Positions 1 through 7,790 of a DNA stretch of 64,000 nt are shown piece by piece. The position numbers were made by a program, and so were the translations under genes. The notes under the pieces are model-generated. The model worked only from the letters and a program-made list of their open reading frames with translations, did not search any database and was not told the origin of the DNA. The stretch is from Desulfovibrio sp. Lineage in GTDB: Bacteria > Desulfobacterota > Desulfovibrionia > Desulfovibrionales > Desulfovibrionaceae. The DNA lies in NCBI RefSeq assembly GCF_019422935.1, contig NZ_JAHZCJ010000001.1, forward strand, positions 532,127-596,126, written 5' to 3'. Position 1 is the stretch's first letter, and every line of letters starts with the position of its first letter.

Positions 1-45
1 TTTTGGTGCGCAGTTTATTTTCAGCGGCGCAAAAACTGCGCCAAA
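1..45. other. Imperfect stem-loop, probable tail of upstream gene
   Basis: Imperfect inverted repeat: TTTGGTGCGCAGTTT near position 2 is mirrored by AAACTGCGCCAAA near 35, with a short T run following at 51-56. It could be the terminator of a gene lying left of the window. No coding sequence is visible between here and rpoN. Confidence 0.3.
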
Positions 46-139
46 TCTGGGTTTTTGACGCGGGCAGCCCGTGCCTCAGGATAGGGATGCCGCGAACCTG
101 ATCTTGCAACTGTTAGCTATTGCATAATTTTTGCAGATG

Positions 140-155
140 TGGCACAGTACTTGTA
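140..155 (+). promoter_or_regulatory. Sigma-54-like -24/-12 promoter upstream of rpoN
   Basis: TGGCAC, five bases, then TTGTA: this matches the -24/-12 consensus TGGCAC-N5-TTGCA with correct GG-to-G spacing and one change (T for C in the -12 element). It lies 49 bases before the rpoN start, so a start site near 167 would give a leader of about 37 bases. This would make rpoN self-dependent. No activator site was identified, and a sigma-70 promoter could coexist. Confidence 0.45.
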
Positions 156-203
156 AACAGATAATTCTATAGTCCTATGGCTAGTTAAGGCAAAAGAGTA
201 CAC

Positions 204-1628
204 ATGGCACTGGAACTACGGCAGCAACTTAAGCTGTCACAGCAACTGGTAATGACCCCGCAATTGCAGCAGGCAATCAAGCTGTTGCAACTCTCACGCG
301 TGGAACTTCTGGAAACTGTGCAGCAGGAGCTGCTTGAAAACCCCTTTCTCGAAGAATCTTCACTTACGGACGATGCCTCCCAGGAGCAGCACGACGACAG
401 CCGCGAAGCGCCCAAGGAGGAAGTGTACGACAGGGAACTGGCCAAGGACGCCGACTGGGAAGACTACCTCGGCGAGTTTGCCAGCACACCCCGCCTTTCG
501 CAGTCACGCGAATTTGAACTTGCCGAAGAAATTTCGCCCCTTGAAGCCCGCTATGCGGCCAAGCCCACCCTAGAAGGGCATCTGTTCTGGCAGTTGCGCC
601 TTTCTTCGCTGACAGAAGAGCAGAAGGGGATTGGCGAGGTCATCATCGGCAATCTCTCCTCCGCCGGGTATCTGCAAGCCAGCATTGAAGAAGTGGCAGA
701 AATGGCCCAGGTTGCGCCCGAGGCCGTGTTGCCCGTGCTTGAAAGGGTGCAGCTTTTTGACCCCATCGGCGTTGCCGCGCGTGATGCGCGCGAATGCCTG
801 ATGGTGCAGATCAAAAGCCTCAACTACGCCCGCGACCCCATCCTCGTGGAGCTGGTAGAATCGCACCTTGAAGACCTCGAGGCCAAGCGCTACAAGCCCC
901 TGCTGCGCAAGTTCAAGCTCGATATGGAAGAGCTCAAGGAGTATCTGGATATCATTCAGAGCCTTGACCCATTGCCCGGCGCAAGTTTTGGCGGCGGCGA
1001 GCCAACTTACGTAAGCCCCGATGTATTTGTGTACAAGATGGGCGACGAATTTGTGATTTTGCTCAATGATGACGGCCTGCCCCAGTTGCAGCTTTCGGCC
1101 ATGAGCCAGATGAATATTGGCAGTTCGGATAAGGAAAAGGACTACTGCTCCGAAAAGATCCGTTCCGCCTCATGGCTTATCAAGAGCCTGTATCAGCGCC
1201 AGCGCACGCTTTACAAGGTTATGGAAAGCATTGTGCGCCATCAGCAGCCATTTTTTGAAGACGGCGTGACCAAGCTCGCGCCGCTCATTCTCAAGGATAT
1301 TGCTGACGATATCAGCATGCACGAATCAACGGTGAGCCGCATTACCACCAACAAGTATGTGGCAACGCCCCACGGCATCTTTGAATTGAAGTTTTTCTTT
1401 AACAGCGGCCTTGAACTCGATGACGGAAGTCAGGTAGGCTCAGAAAGCGTCAAGGCTCTGATCAAGAAATTCATCTCTGAGGAAGATACCCGATCCCCCC
1501 TCAGCGATGAGCGTATCGGCGAAATGCTCAAGGAGCGTCTCAAGGTCAATATTGCGCGGCGCACGGTGGCAAAATACCGCACGGCGCTTGATATTCCATC
1601 TTCGTCAAGGCGCAAGGAGCATTTCTGA
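204..1628 (+). CDS. rpoN: RNA polymerase sigma-54 factor
   Basis: 474 residues, normal for the family. The N-terminal 50 residues are the Gln/Leu-rich region I that binds AAA+ activators (LRQQLKLSQQLVMTPQLQQA). An acidic linker follows, then the core-binding region, and a C-terminal DNA-binding region ending in the RpoN box (ARRTVAKYRTAL) about 15 residues from the end. It directs polymerase to -24/-12 promoters and needs an ATP-driven enhancer-binding protein to open them. An AAGG element lies about 12 bases before the ATG. hpf starts 36 bases downstream, so the two are probably co-transcribed; a sigma-54-like site precedes the gene. Confidence 0.97.
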   Translation: MALELRQQLKLSQQLVMTPQLQQAIKLLQLSRVELLETVQQELLENPFLEESSLTDDASQEQHDDSREAPKEEVYDRELAKDADWEDYLGEFASTPRLSQSREFELAEEISPLEARYAAKPTLEGHLFWQLRLSSLTEEQKGIGEVIIGNLSSAGYLQASIEEVAEMAQVAPEAVLPVLERVQLFDPIGVAARDARECLMVQIKSLNYARDPILVELVESHLEDLEAKRYKPLLRKFKLDMEELKEYLDIIQSLDPLPGASFGGGEPTYVSPDVFVYKMGDEFVILLNDDGLPQLQLSAMSQMNIGSSDKEKDYCSEKIRSASWLIKSLYQRQRTLYKVMESIVRHQQPFFEDGVTKLAPLILKDIADDISMHESTVSRITTNKYVATPHGIFELKFFFNSGLELDDGSQVGSESVKALIKKFISEEDTRSPLSDERIGEMLKERLKVNIARRTVAKYRTALDIPSSSRRKEHF

Positions 1629-1664
1629 TTCCCCGTCGAGTGGCTCAATACTTAGGAGGAACTT

Positions 1665-2204
1665 ATGAACATCTCATTTGCTTTCAAGAATTTTGAAGCC
1701 TCCGAACATCTGAAGAAGTATGCCCGTCGCCGCATGGAAAAGCTGGGACGGTTTTTTGGCAAGGCCTCTGGCCTTGAAGTTGCCGTTGTGCTGACAGTCG
1801 ATAAGTTCCGCCATCGCTGCGAAGTGACCGTTACAGGCGAAGGCCTGCACATCAACGCCACGGAACAGACCTCAGACATGTATGCAGCCATTGACCTTGT
1901 GACAGACAAGGTTGAATCGCAGATCAAGCGCCAGGTGGCCCGGGTAAAGGCCCAGCGGCGGCATGCCCGTAATACGGATGTGGACGTGTTTACCTACAAC
2001 CTCGATGCCGAAGCCGACGTGCAGCAGCCCGCTGACGGCACCGACCGCCTCGCCACCAAGCCCCTGCATCTGGATGAAGCGCTCATGCAGCTTGATTCCA
2101 TCGGCAGCGAGTTTCTGGTGTTCTTTAACGCAGAAAACAACCGCATCAATGTGGTATACCGCACCAAGGTGAGCGGCTATGCCCTCATTGACCCCGTGTT
2201 GTAA
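1665..2204 (+). CDS. hpf: Ribosome hibernation promoting factor, long form
   Basis: 179 residues. The N-terminal ~100 residues form the S30AE fold that sits in the decoding channel of the 30S subunit. The C-terminal ~55 residues (from about LDEALMQLDSIGSEFLVFF) match the dimerisation domain of long-form HPF, which joins two ribosomes into a 100S particle without RMF. A strong AGGAGG lies 6 bases before the ATG. Position between rpoN and rapZ is the classic arrangement in Proteobacteria, but the usual ptsN neighbour is missing here. Confidence 0.95.
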   Translation: MNISFAFKNFEASEHLKKYARRRMEKLGRFFGKASGLEVAVVLTVDKFRHRCEVTVTGEGLHINATEQTSDMYAAIDLVTDKVESQIKRQVARVKAQRRHARNTDVDVFTYNLDAEADVQQPADGTDRLATKPLHLDEALMQLDSIGSEFLVFFNAENNRINVVYRTKVSGYALIDPVL

Positions 2205-2217
2205 TCATTCATAATGG

Positions 2218-2245
2218 GGGGGCGGGCTGGCAACAGCTCGCCCCC
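2218..2245. other. GC-rich intercistronic hairpin
   Basis: An 11-base stem, GGGGGCGGGCT with AGCTCGCCCCC (one G-U pair), closes a GGCAAC loop just after hpf. No T tract follows, so it is more likely an mRNA-stability or attenuation element between hpf and rapZ than an intrinsic terminator. Confidence 0.4.
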
Positions 2246-2390
2246 GTTCAGGCGCACCCCCCCCTGCCGTTTGCCGCGCAATGGCCCTTACCCGGCTTGA
2301 GCGCGGCGCGGATTTGGCAACGTCCGTCAGAAGCCTGTGGCGCATAACCCCGGCTGCAAACGGCGATCTGACCCCGAAGAGGCGAATGTC

Positions 2391-3341
2391 ATGAAGGATT
2401 CCGCGCAGATACCCGCCACAGATTCCACCCTTGCCGCACAGCCTGATGCTGACGCGCCCGTTCCCGGCGTGGATGTGCAGGTGTGCATTGTCACGGGCCT
2501 TTCCGGCGCTGGCAAAAGCACGGCGCTCAAGGTTTTTGAAGACATGGGTCACTTTGTGGTCGATGGGCTGCCGGTGAGCCTTGTCATGGAAATGGTGGAC
2601 ATGATGTCGCGCCCCTCCATGAGCCACTTCAAGGGCATCGCCCTCGGCATGGATCTGCGCCAGAGCAATTTTGTGGAAGACATCAACGACTGCCTGAGCA
2701 TGCTCGCGGGCAAAAACATCCGCCCCATGCTGCTTTTTCTTGAGGCCAACAATCAGGAACTCATTCGCCGCTATGCCTCGACCCGCCGCCCGCATCCGCT
2801 GGAGCGCGAGGGCATGGGCCTTGAGGCGGCGCTTCTGGCAGAGCGCAGCAGTCTGCGCCCCCTGCGCGAAATGGCTGATCTGGTCATCGACACTTCGCGT
2901 TTTTCTATCCACGACCTGCGGCGCGCCATCCAGAAGCGCTGGAGCGGCAACAAGGGCAAGCTGCGGGCCATCAGGGTCAACGTGATTTCTTTCGGTTTCA
3001 AATACGGCGTGCCGCGCGAGGCTGATCTGGTTTTTGACCTGCGCTTTCTGGCAAACCCCTATTTTGTGGAAGAGCTGCGGCCCATGAGCGGCAAGGACAA
3101 ACCCGTTGCCGACTATGTGTTCAATTCGCCCCATGCCCGCGAATATCGCGACAAGCTGGTTGATCTGCTGTTTTTTATGCTGCCGCTCATGGAGGCCGAA
3201 GGCCGCTACCGCATAACCGTGGCCGTGGGCTGTACCGGCGGCCGCCACCGCTCGGTGGCAATGGCCGAAGAAATTTTACAGGCGCTGCGGCAGGCTGATT
3301 ATCCGGCTTTTCTGGAGCATCGGCACCTTGAACTTGGCTAA
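2391..3341 (+). CDS. rapZ: RNase adapter / nucleotide-binding protein RapZ
   Basis: 316 residues from the ATG at 2391. An in-frame GTG exists at 2337, but the AGAGG element about 9 bases before 2391 favours the later start. The N-terminal P-loop kinase-like domain carries Walker [10 protein letters not shown]. The C-terminal RNA-binding domain has the hallmark [10 protein letters not shown]. In enteric bacteria RapZ delivers the sRNA GlmZ to RNase E to tune glucosamine-6-phosphate synthase. That sRNA circuit is not established in deltaproteobacteria, so the local role is open. It belongs to the rpoN-hpf-rapZ-PTS cluster. Confidence 0.93.
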   Translation: MKDSAQIPATDSTLAAQPDADAPVPGVDVQVCIVTGLSGAGKSTALKVFEDMGHFVVDGLPVSLVMEMVDMMSRPSMSHFKGIALGMDLRQSNFVEDINDCLSMLAGKNIRPMLLFLEANNQELIRRYASTRRPHPLEREGMGLEAALLAERSSLRPLREMADLVIDTSRFSIHDLRRAIQKRWSGNKGKLRAIRVNVISFGFKYGVPREADLVFDLRFLANPYFVEELRPMSGKDKPVADYVFNSPHAREYRDKLVDLLFFMLPLMEAEGRYRITVAVGCTGGRHRSVAMAEEILQALRQADYPAFLEHRHLELG

Positions 3342-3374
3342 AAAAGCTGGCACGTTCTGTTGCGTGAGGTTGTC

Positions 3375-3818
3375 ATGACGGACGAAAACAAGAAGACTCA
3401 GGTTGGAATCATTCTGGTTTCGCATGCCGACTATGGTTCGGCCATGCTGCGCACCGCCGAATTCATACTCGGGCAGCAGAGCGATTGCAGCTCCATCAGT
3501 GTTGACGTGGCGCACGAGGTTTCCGAAACCGTTCGCCGCCTTACGGACGCAACCCAGCGGCTCGACAAGGGCGCGGGCGTCATTATTCTTACGGATATGT
3601 TTGGCGGCACGCCCACCAATCTTGCGCTTTCGCTGCTGGCAACCCATAAAGTTGAGGTTGTTACCGGCGTGAACCTGCCCATGCTGCTCAAGGTGTTTAC
3701 CTCGCGCGACAAGGAGCTTGAGGAAGTGGCCCGCATCGCTGGCGAGGCAGGCGCAAAAGGTATTGTGGTTGCGGGCAGCATGCTGCGCAACAAAGCCCGT
3801 GACAAAGCCGATAGCTAG
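3375..3818 (+). CDS. PTS EIIA component, mannose/sorbose family
   Basis: 147 residues from the ATG at 3375; a TTG 15 bases earlier is less likely because GAGG lies 6 bases before this ATG. The N-terminal block VGIILVSHADYGSAM contains the His expected to take phosphate from HPr. The block IILTDMFGGTPTNLAL is typical of the mannose-type EIIA fold. EIIB begins 2 bases after its stop, implying one operon. With EIIC interrupted and no EIID in the window, a regulatory phosphorylation role is as likely as sugar uptake. Confidence 0.9.
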   Translation: MTDENKKTQVGIILVSHADYGSAMLRTAEFILGQQSDCSSISVDVAHEVSETVRRLTDATQRLDKGAGVIILTDMFGGTPTNLALSLLATHKVEVVTGVNLPMLLKVFTSRDKELEEVARIAGEAGAKGIVVAGSMLRNKARDKADS

Positions 3819-3819
3819 T

Positions 3820-4278
3820 ATGTGGTTTCGCGTGGACAATCGCCTGGTTCACGGCCAGGTCATCGAAGCCTGGTTACCCTACACAGGGGCGCGACATCTG
3901 GTGGTAGCCAACGACGAACTTGCGGACGACATAATGCGGCAGCAGATAATTGAACTGGCAGTGCCGCAGCGCGTGATGACACACTTCATCAACGTGAAGG
4001 AACTGGCGGCCACGCTCAATTCCTGCGGTGATGACTGTTTTGTGCTGTTTGCCAATTGTCAGGATGCGCGGCGCGCCTGTGACGCGGGCATCCTCATGCA
4101 GGTGCTCAACATGGGCAACCTGCATTACGCGCCGGACAAGCTACAGGTGCTGCCCCATGTGGCCCTTTCCGCACAGGACAGGGAAGACCTGCACGTTATA
4201 CAGGATCATCTTGTGCAGCTTGATTTTCGCTGCGTTCCCACAGAGACTGTTCGAGGCCCCAATGATCAACTTTTCTGA
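3820..4278 (+). CDS. PTS EIIB component, mannose/sorbose family
   Basis: 152 residues. The reading frame is open further upstream, but MWFRVDNRLVHGQVIE is the conserved N-terminus of mannose-type EIIB, with the phosphorylatable His in RLVHGQV. Start chosen at 3820, right after the EIIA stop. It accepts phosphate from EIIA and would pass it to sugar at the EIIC/EIID membrane unit. Its TGA overlaps the ATG of the next gene (TGATG at 4276-4280), which indicates translational coupling to EIIC. Confidence 0.92.
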   Translation: MWFRVDNRLVHGQVIEAWLPYTGARHLVVANDELADDIMRQQIIELAVPQRVMTHFINVKELAATLNSCGDDCFVLFANCQDARRACDAGILMQVLNMGNLHYAPDKLQVLPHVALSAQDREDLHVIQDHLVQLDFRCVPTETVRGPNDQLF

Positions 4279-4953
4279 TGTATTCGCTGCTGGGGCTCCC
4301 TACGCTTTTTTTTTGCCCTGGCTGGCGCTGCACGTTCAACCTGCATCGTTGGCCTTGTAGACCGCCCCATCTGTCTTGCCCTGTTCGCGGGCTTTTTTAC
4401 CGGCGACTGGTCGCTGGCTCTCCCCCTTGGCATAATCATCGAACTGCTCTGGCTTGACGCTCTGGAACTTGGCAGCGTGGTGCCGCCTTATGGCAGCCTG
4501 AGCTTTCTGTTGGTGTTTCCCCTGTGCAGGCAGTTTGGGCTGGATCAGCCCGGCATGGCGCTGTTGCCGCTCATACTTGCAATGATGGCGGCCTACACGG
4601 CGAGCTGGTGTGAACAGCGCCAGCGCATCAGCCTCAACCCGATGGTGGACGCTGTGGTGGCGTGGGGGAGCGGCAGCGGGGGAGTATCGCCGGGCCGCGT
4701 TATTCTGCGGGCCGGGCTGTGCCGTGTTTTGTGGCAGTCGGCGCTGTATATTGTGTGCTTTGGGCTGATTTATATGCTGCTGGCGGTGCTTTCGGCACAT
4801 CATGCCATACCGGCCCTGCGGGCGGTGACGTGGTCGGCCCTGTATGTGGCGGCCCTGCTTGGAGCGGTGCTGTCGCTGCGCACACGGCAGGCCTATGCCG
4901 TGCTTGTGGGTACGCTGGGCGCGCTGGCCCTGCTCATTTGGGGTGGCAACTAG
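4278..4953 (+). pseudogene. PTS EIIC component, interrupted by +1 base in a T9 tract
   Basis: Starts at the ATG overlapping the EIIB stop and reads MYSLLGLPTLFF, then leaves frame at nine T (4306-4314) and stops at 4455-4457 after 59 residues. The next frame continues from 4315 to 4953 with a convincing EIIC sequence (ALAGAARSTCIVGLVDRP, then several membrane helices, LELGSVVPPYG). With eight T the two parts would join into about 224 residues, the length expected for this family. No good start codon serves the distal frame alone. So this is a true frameshift, an assembly error, or a slippage/phase-variable switch. EIIC is the membrane sugar channel; no EIID gene follows. Confidence 0.8.
4306..4314 (+). 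repeat. T9 homopolymer at the EIIC frame break
   Basis: Nine consecutive T at codon 10 of EIIC. Eight would restore the reading frame. Tracts of this length support replication slippage and transcriptional slippage, so the tract itself may decide whether EIIC is made. Confidence 0.75.
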
Positions 4954-5070
4954 AAGCGGCGCAACTGAGAAGTGGCGGCAACAGGGTAGTGGGCGGGTGG
5001 AGAAACTGCTGCGGTTCGGCTTGGCCGCGCATTCGTCTTGAGTTACGCGGCCCCCCTTGCGCCTACCGGG

Positions 5071-5095
5071 AGAGCGACAACCTCCTAAGTTGTAG
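5071..5095 (+). repeat. 25-base perfect copy of the tRNA-Arg anticodon arm
   Basis: AGAGCGACAACCTCCTAAGT plus the next five bases are identical to 5314-5338 inside the tRNA-Arg gene (end of D arm, whole anticodon arm). Flanking bases do not fold into a complete tRNA. It lies in the 340-base gap between EIIC and the tRNA, which otherwise holds no supportable gene. It may be a tRNA relic or an attachment-site scar. Confidence 0.7.
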
Positions 5096-5254
5096 ACTGC
5101 CTGTTGCAGGCCATAGTTGCGGGGAGTCCGGCAATTATCGGCACCTGGCCTTTTCCCCCGCCAGCGTAACTTGGATTCTTACCCATGCCACGCGCGGCAA
5201 AAGTGCCAGCCATGTACAAGATGCTTGCTGCCTGTGGAACCGTAGACGCCTAGC

Positions 5255-5283
5255 TTGACATGACCCTAAAGAATTACTACAAA
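5255..5283 (+). promoter_or_regulatory. Sigma-70 type promoter of tRNA-Arg
   Basis: TTGACA at 5255-5260, a 17-base spacer, and TACAAA at 5278-5283. The tRNA begins 10 bases after the -10 element, so transcription would start almost at the mature 5' end. Confidence 0.7.
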
Positions 5284-5292
5284 ATTCGGATT

Positions 5293-5369
5293 GCGCTCGT
5301 AGCTCAGTTGGATAGAGCGACAACCTCCTAAGTTGTAGGCCACAGGTTCGATTCCTGTCGGGCGCACCA
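5293..5369 (+). tRNA. tRNA-Arg (anticodon CCT)
   Basis: 77 bases with encoded CCA. The acceptor stem GCGCTCG pairs with CGGGCGC; the D arm contains GCTCAGTTGGATAGAGC; the anticodon stem ACAAC/GTTGT closes the loop CTCCTAA, giving anticodon CCT, which reads AGG; the T arm is ACAGG-TTCGATT-CCTGT. It has its own promoter and terminator. tRNA-Arg(CCT) genes are common integration targets, and an AT-rich islet begins right after it, though no integrase is visible. Confidence 0.97.
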
Positions 5370-5374
5370 TATTT

Positions 5375-5410
5375 AAGGGCACATGAAGATGATCTTCATG
5401 TGCCCTTTTT
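5375..5410 (+). terminator. Intrinsic terminator of tRNA-Arg
   Basis: A 16-base perfect inverted repeat, AAGGGCACATGAAGAT and its complement separated by one G, followed by a T run at 5406-5410. It starts 6 bases after the tRNA CCA. Confidence 0.9.
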
Positions 5411-5693
5411 GCCTTTGTACTAAGTCGTGGTGGTAGAATAAAAAATTTCAATTTCAATAATGCTTGATGATTTGTAAAATCCCGTAAGTTTTTTTAAAAA
5501 TACATAATAATATTTTAAAAATATAGCATGTAATATTCTAATTTTGTTCGCTAAAATAGTAATATTAGATATTTTTTATCATATAAGTTGGTTGAACTAA
5601 TTTATATTTAAAATATATTACGCCTAAAGACAGAAGTTTTGTGCTGCGAGGGCAACTCACAAGATATTTTGTCTTAATAAAAAGGAGGTGTTT

Positions 5694-5771
5694 ATGAAAC
5701 ATGGCACTTCCATAAAAAAGTTTATTGCTGCAACCCACTTAACTTATATTATTTATGAAAGCAATTTTTGA
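5694..5771 (+). CDS. Possible 25-residue peptide with strong ribosome site
   Basis: ATG preceded by AAGGAGG with a 7-base gap, then a 25-codon frame, MKHGTSIKKFIAATHLTYII plus five residues (YESNF), ending in TGA. The surrounding 5411-5961 is very AT-rich and holds no other frame I can support. The peptide is basic at its N-terminus and mildly hydrophobic. It could be a leader peptide, a small toxin, or a remnant of a mobile-element gene. The ribosome site is the only strong evidence. Confidence 0.3.
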   Translation: MKHGTSIKKFIAATHLTYIIYESNF

Positions 5772-5901
5772 ACTTTTATTGATGCAGTCCTCAACTTCTT
5801 TCGGATTCTGTGGGAACTTGAGACTCCTTCAGGGTTTAAGTTCAGACCTTTTGGCTTAAGCGTAGCTGAGTAAATAATAAGGCGGCAGTAATTAAACTTT
5901 T

Positions 5902-5924
5902 CCACTACTTGTAGTGGTTTTTTT
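5902..5924 (+). terminator. Intrinsic terminator before the OLD nuclease gene
   Basis: Stem CCACTA/TAGTGG with a four-base loop followed by seven T. It ends 37 bases before the nuclease start, so transcripts from the 5694 peptide region would stop here. It therefore defines a short transcript or an attenuator ahead of the nuclease gene. Confidence 0.7.
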
Positions 5925-5961
5925 GTTGGTACTGCATAAAACATATGTAAATGGAGAAAAA

Positions 5962-7770
5962 ATGAAACTGTATAAAATTAAAATCCAAGGATTTCGAAGA
6001 ATATACAATGCCGAAGTCGTATTTGGTGATGCTACGTTCTTAATCGGATCAAATAATGTTGGGAAAAGTAGTGTATTTGCAGCAATAGAGCATTTATTGA
6101 AGCCTGGAAAGTCTTCAATTAGCGTTGATGATTTTCATCAATGTATTGATGATGAAGGAAATCAATGTAGTTTGACTGACACTATTGTTTTAGAGGGGGA
6201 GTTTCGTGACGTTCCTGAGGAAGCGAAAGAATGGCGTGGATTCAGAGGCCGACTGTTGCCTTATGTTGTGCCCCAAGGAAGCAACGAATCTGGATTAAGC
6301 ATAATATATAAAAAGACATTCAAGATTGATAGCCTTGATCCGACTGTAGAAGTCTTATCGTATAAGAGAAATCCTGCGCCAGGTTTTGATTCTGCAAATA
6401 GTATTGAAGATTTGATTGCTGCTGGAATGACTCCGGAAGGTGCAATAGATTTTTTCGGAAAAGACTCTGGTAAACTTTCACCCAAGCAAAGAGTACTACT
6501 TGAAGAGTATAATAATGCTTGGGTCACTGAAAATAGTGAGCCTTTATGGGTCAGCAATCCTGGTGGATTTTCTGCAATTTTTGCGTCAAAGCTTCCAGTG
6601 TTTATTTCTATTCCAATTGATGATGGGCGATTACAAATAACAGAAAAAAGTGGTGCTCTTGAAAAAATAATGAATGAATTATTTAATGAAGTTAGAAGTG
6701 TATCTGAAAATTATAAAAAGGCTGAAAAATATCTTCAAGATCTGTCACTTGAGCTTGATCCATCGGATGAAAATACGCAATTTGGAATGTTAATGAATGA
6801 ATTGAATGATGTTTTAGGGAGTGTCTTTGATCAGGCACAATTTTATGCAAAGGCAGACTTATCAAAAGCTGAAAATGTAATTAAACCTTGTTTTCAATAT
6901 TCAATGTCAAGTAACGTAAGAACTCCAATTCCCTTACAAGGATCAGGAATGATCCGTTCTGCTGTTTTTGCTTTACTAAAATTTCGGCAACAATGGTTTT
7001 CAGCGCGTGGAAAAGAACCAACACGTGGATTTATAATCGGTTTTGAAGAACCTGAGATATACTTGCATCCGAATGCTGCTAATCAAATGCGTGATACTAT
7101 ATATGAACTTACTAAAGGTGACGTTCAGATTGTGTGCACGACACACTCCCCTTTCATGGTCGACCTGAACAAAAAAGAACGGCAGGTTTTGAATTGCTTG
7201 CGCCATGATGGAACTGGAATTTGTTGTAACCCATTTTCAATTACAGAAAAGTTTTTAGAATTACAAAATGATGATAGGCAATATATTAAAATGTTGTTAC
7301 GAATGGATGATTATGCTTCTCGGATATTTTTTGCAGAATATATTGTTATTGTTGAGGGTGATACTGAGGAAATAGTCTTTCGTGAAACCATTCGTAGAAT
7401 GCCAGAAGCAATACGTAAGAAAATTTATTCTTGCGTTCAAATTTTTAAGGCGAGAGGTAAACCAGTTATAATCTCACTTGTAAAATACCTTCAAGCATTT
7501 GGTATTAAGCCTTTTGTAGTGCATGACGCTGACACCGGTACAGCTGGAGCGGAACTGTTTAACGATAAAATTATGGAAGCTGTTGGTGATCGTGATTTTG
7601 TGTTGCTTTTACACACATGTATTGAAGACGAGTTGGGGTATCCTGCTCCTACTAGTGATAAGCCATTTAAAGCATATCAGCATGTAACTAGCTGGGGGCA
7701 GACATGGGATGATGTTCCAAAAAGTTGGAGGAAAAAGATGCAAAAAGTATTTTCAAAATATTTTAACTAA
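5962..7770 (+). CDS. OLD-family ATP-dependent nuclease (AAA ATPase + TOPRIM)
   Basis: 602 residues; start at the ATG preceded by GGAG at 5953. The N-terminal ABC-type ATPase has Walker A GSNNVGKSS near residue 25 and a Walker B/His-switch region, GFEEPEIYLHP followed by CTTHSPFM near residue 395. The C-terminal TOPRIM nuclease region shows EYIVIVEGDTEE and the acidic VVHDADTGTAG. OLD proteins are DNA nucleases, several of which act in phage defence. The gene is AT-rich with codon use unlike the GC-rich chromosome, and sits alone beside a tRNA, so transfer is likely. GajA of Gabija is a relative, but no GajB helicase gene is adjacent. Confidence 0.88.
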   Translation: MKLYKIKIQGFRRIYNAEVVFGDATFLIGSNNVGKSSVFAAIEHLLKPGKSSISVDDFHQCIDDEGNQCSLTDTIVLEGEFRDVPEEAKEWRGFRGRLLPYVVPQGSNESGLSIIYKKTFKIDSLDPTVEVLSYKRNPAPGFDSANSIEDLIAAGMTPEGAIDFFGKDSGKLSPKQRVLLEEYNNAWVTENSEPLWVSNPGGFSAIFASKLPVFISIPIDDGRLQITEKSGALEKIMNELFNEVRSVSENYKKAEKYLQDLSLELDPSDENTQFGMLMNELNDVLGSVFDQAQFYAKADLSKAENVIKPCFQYSMSSNVRTPIPLQGSGMIRSAVFALLKFRQQWFSARGKEPTRGFIIGFEEPEIYLHPNAANQMRDTIYELTKGDVQIVCTTHSPFMVDLNKKERQVLNCLRHDGTGICCNPFSITEKFLELQNDDRQYIKMLLRMDDYASRIFFAEYIVIVEGDTEEIVFRETIRRMPEAIRKKIYSCVQIFKARGKPVIISLVKYLQAFGIKPFVVHDADTGTAGAELFNDKIMEAVGDRDFVLLLHTCIEDELGYPAPTSDKPFKAYQHVTSWGQTWDDVPKSWRKKMQKVFSKYFN

Positions 7771-7790
7771 ATGAGGTGCAAGACATTCCC

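Noticed and set aside
2205..3248. Long antisense open frame over rapZ
   Set aside because: Low-complexity His/Ala/Gln content and complete overlap with a well-supported gene; typical shadow in GC-rich DNA.
3348..3363. Sigma-54-like TGGCACG...TTGCG before the EIIA gene
   Set aside because: GG-to-GC spacing is 11 instead of 10 bases, which sigma-54 does not usually tolerate, and it overlaps the end of the leader.
4662..5258. 198-codon + strand frame running over the end of EIIC into the tRNA upstream region
   Set aside because: It overlaps EIIC in another frame and crosses the tRNA promoter; composition is not protein-like.
5411..7770. Gabija or retron system around the OLD nuclease
   Set aside because: No UvrD-like GajB, no reverse transcriptase and no msr/msd-type structure could be found next to it.
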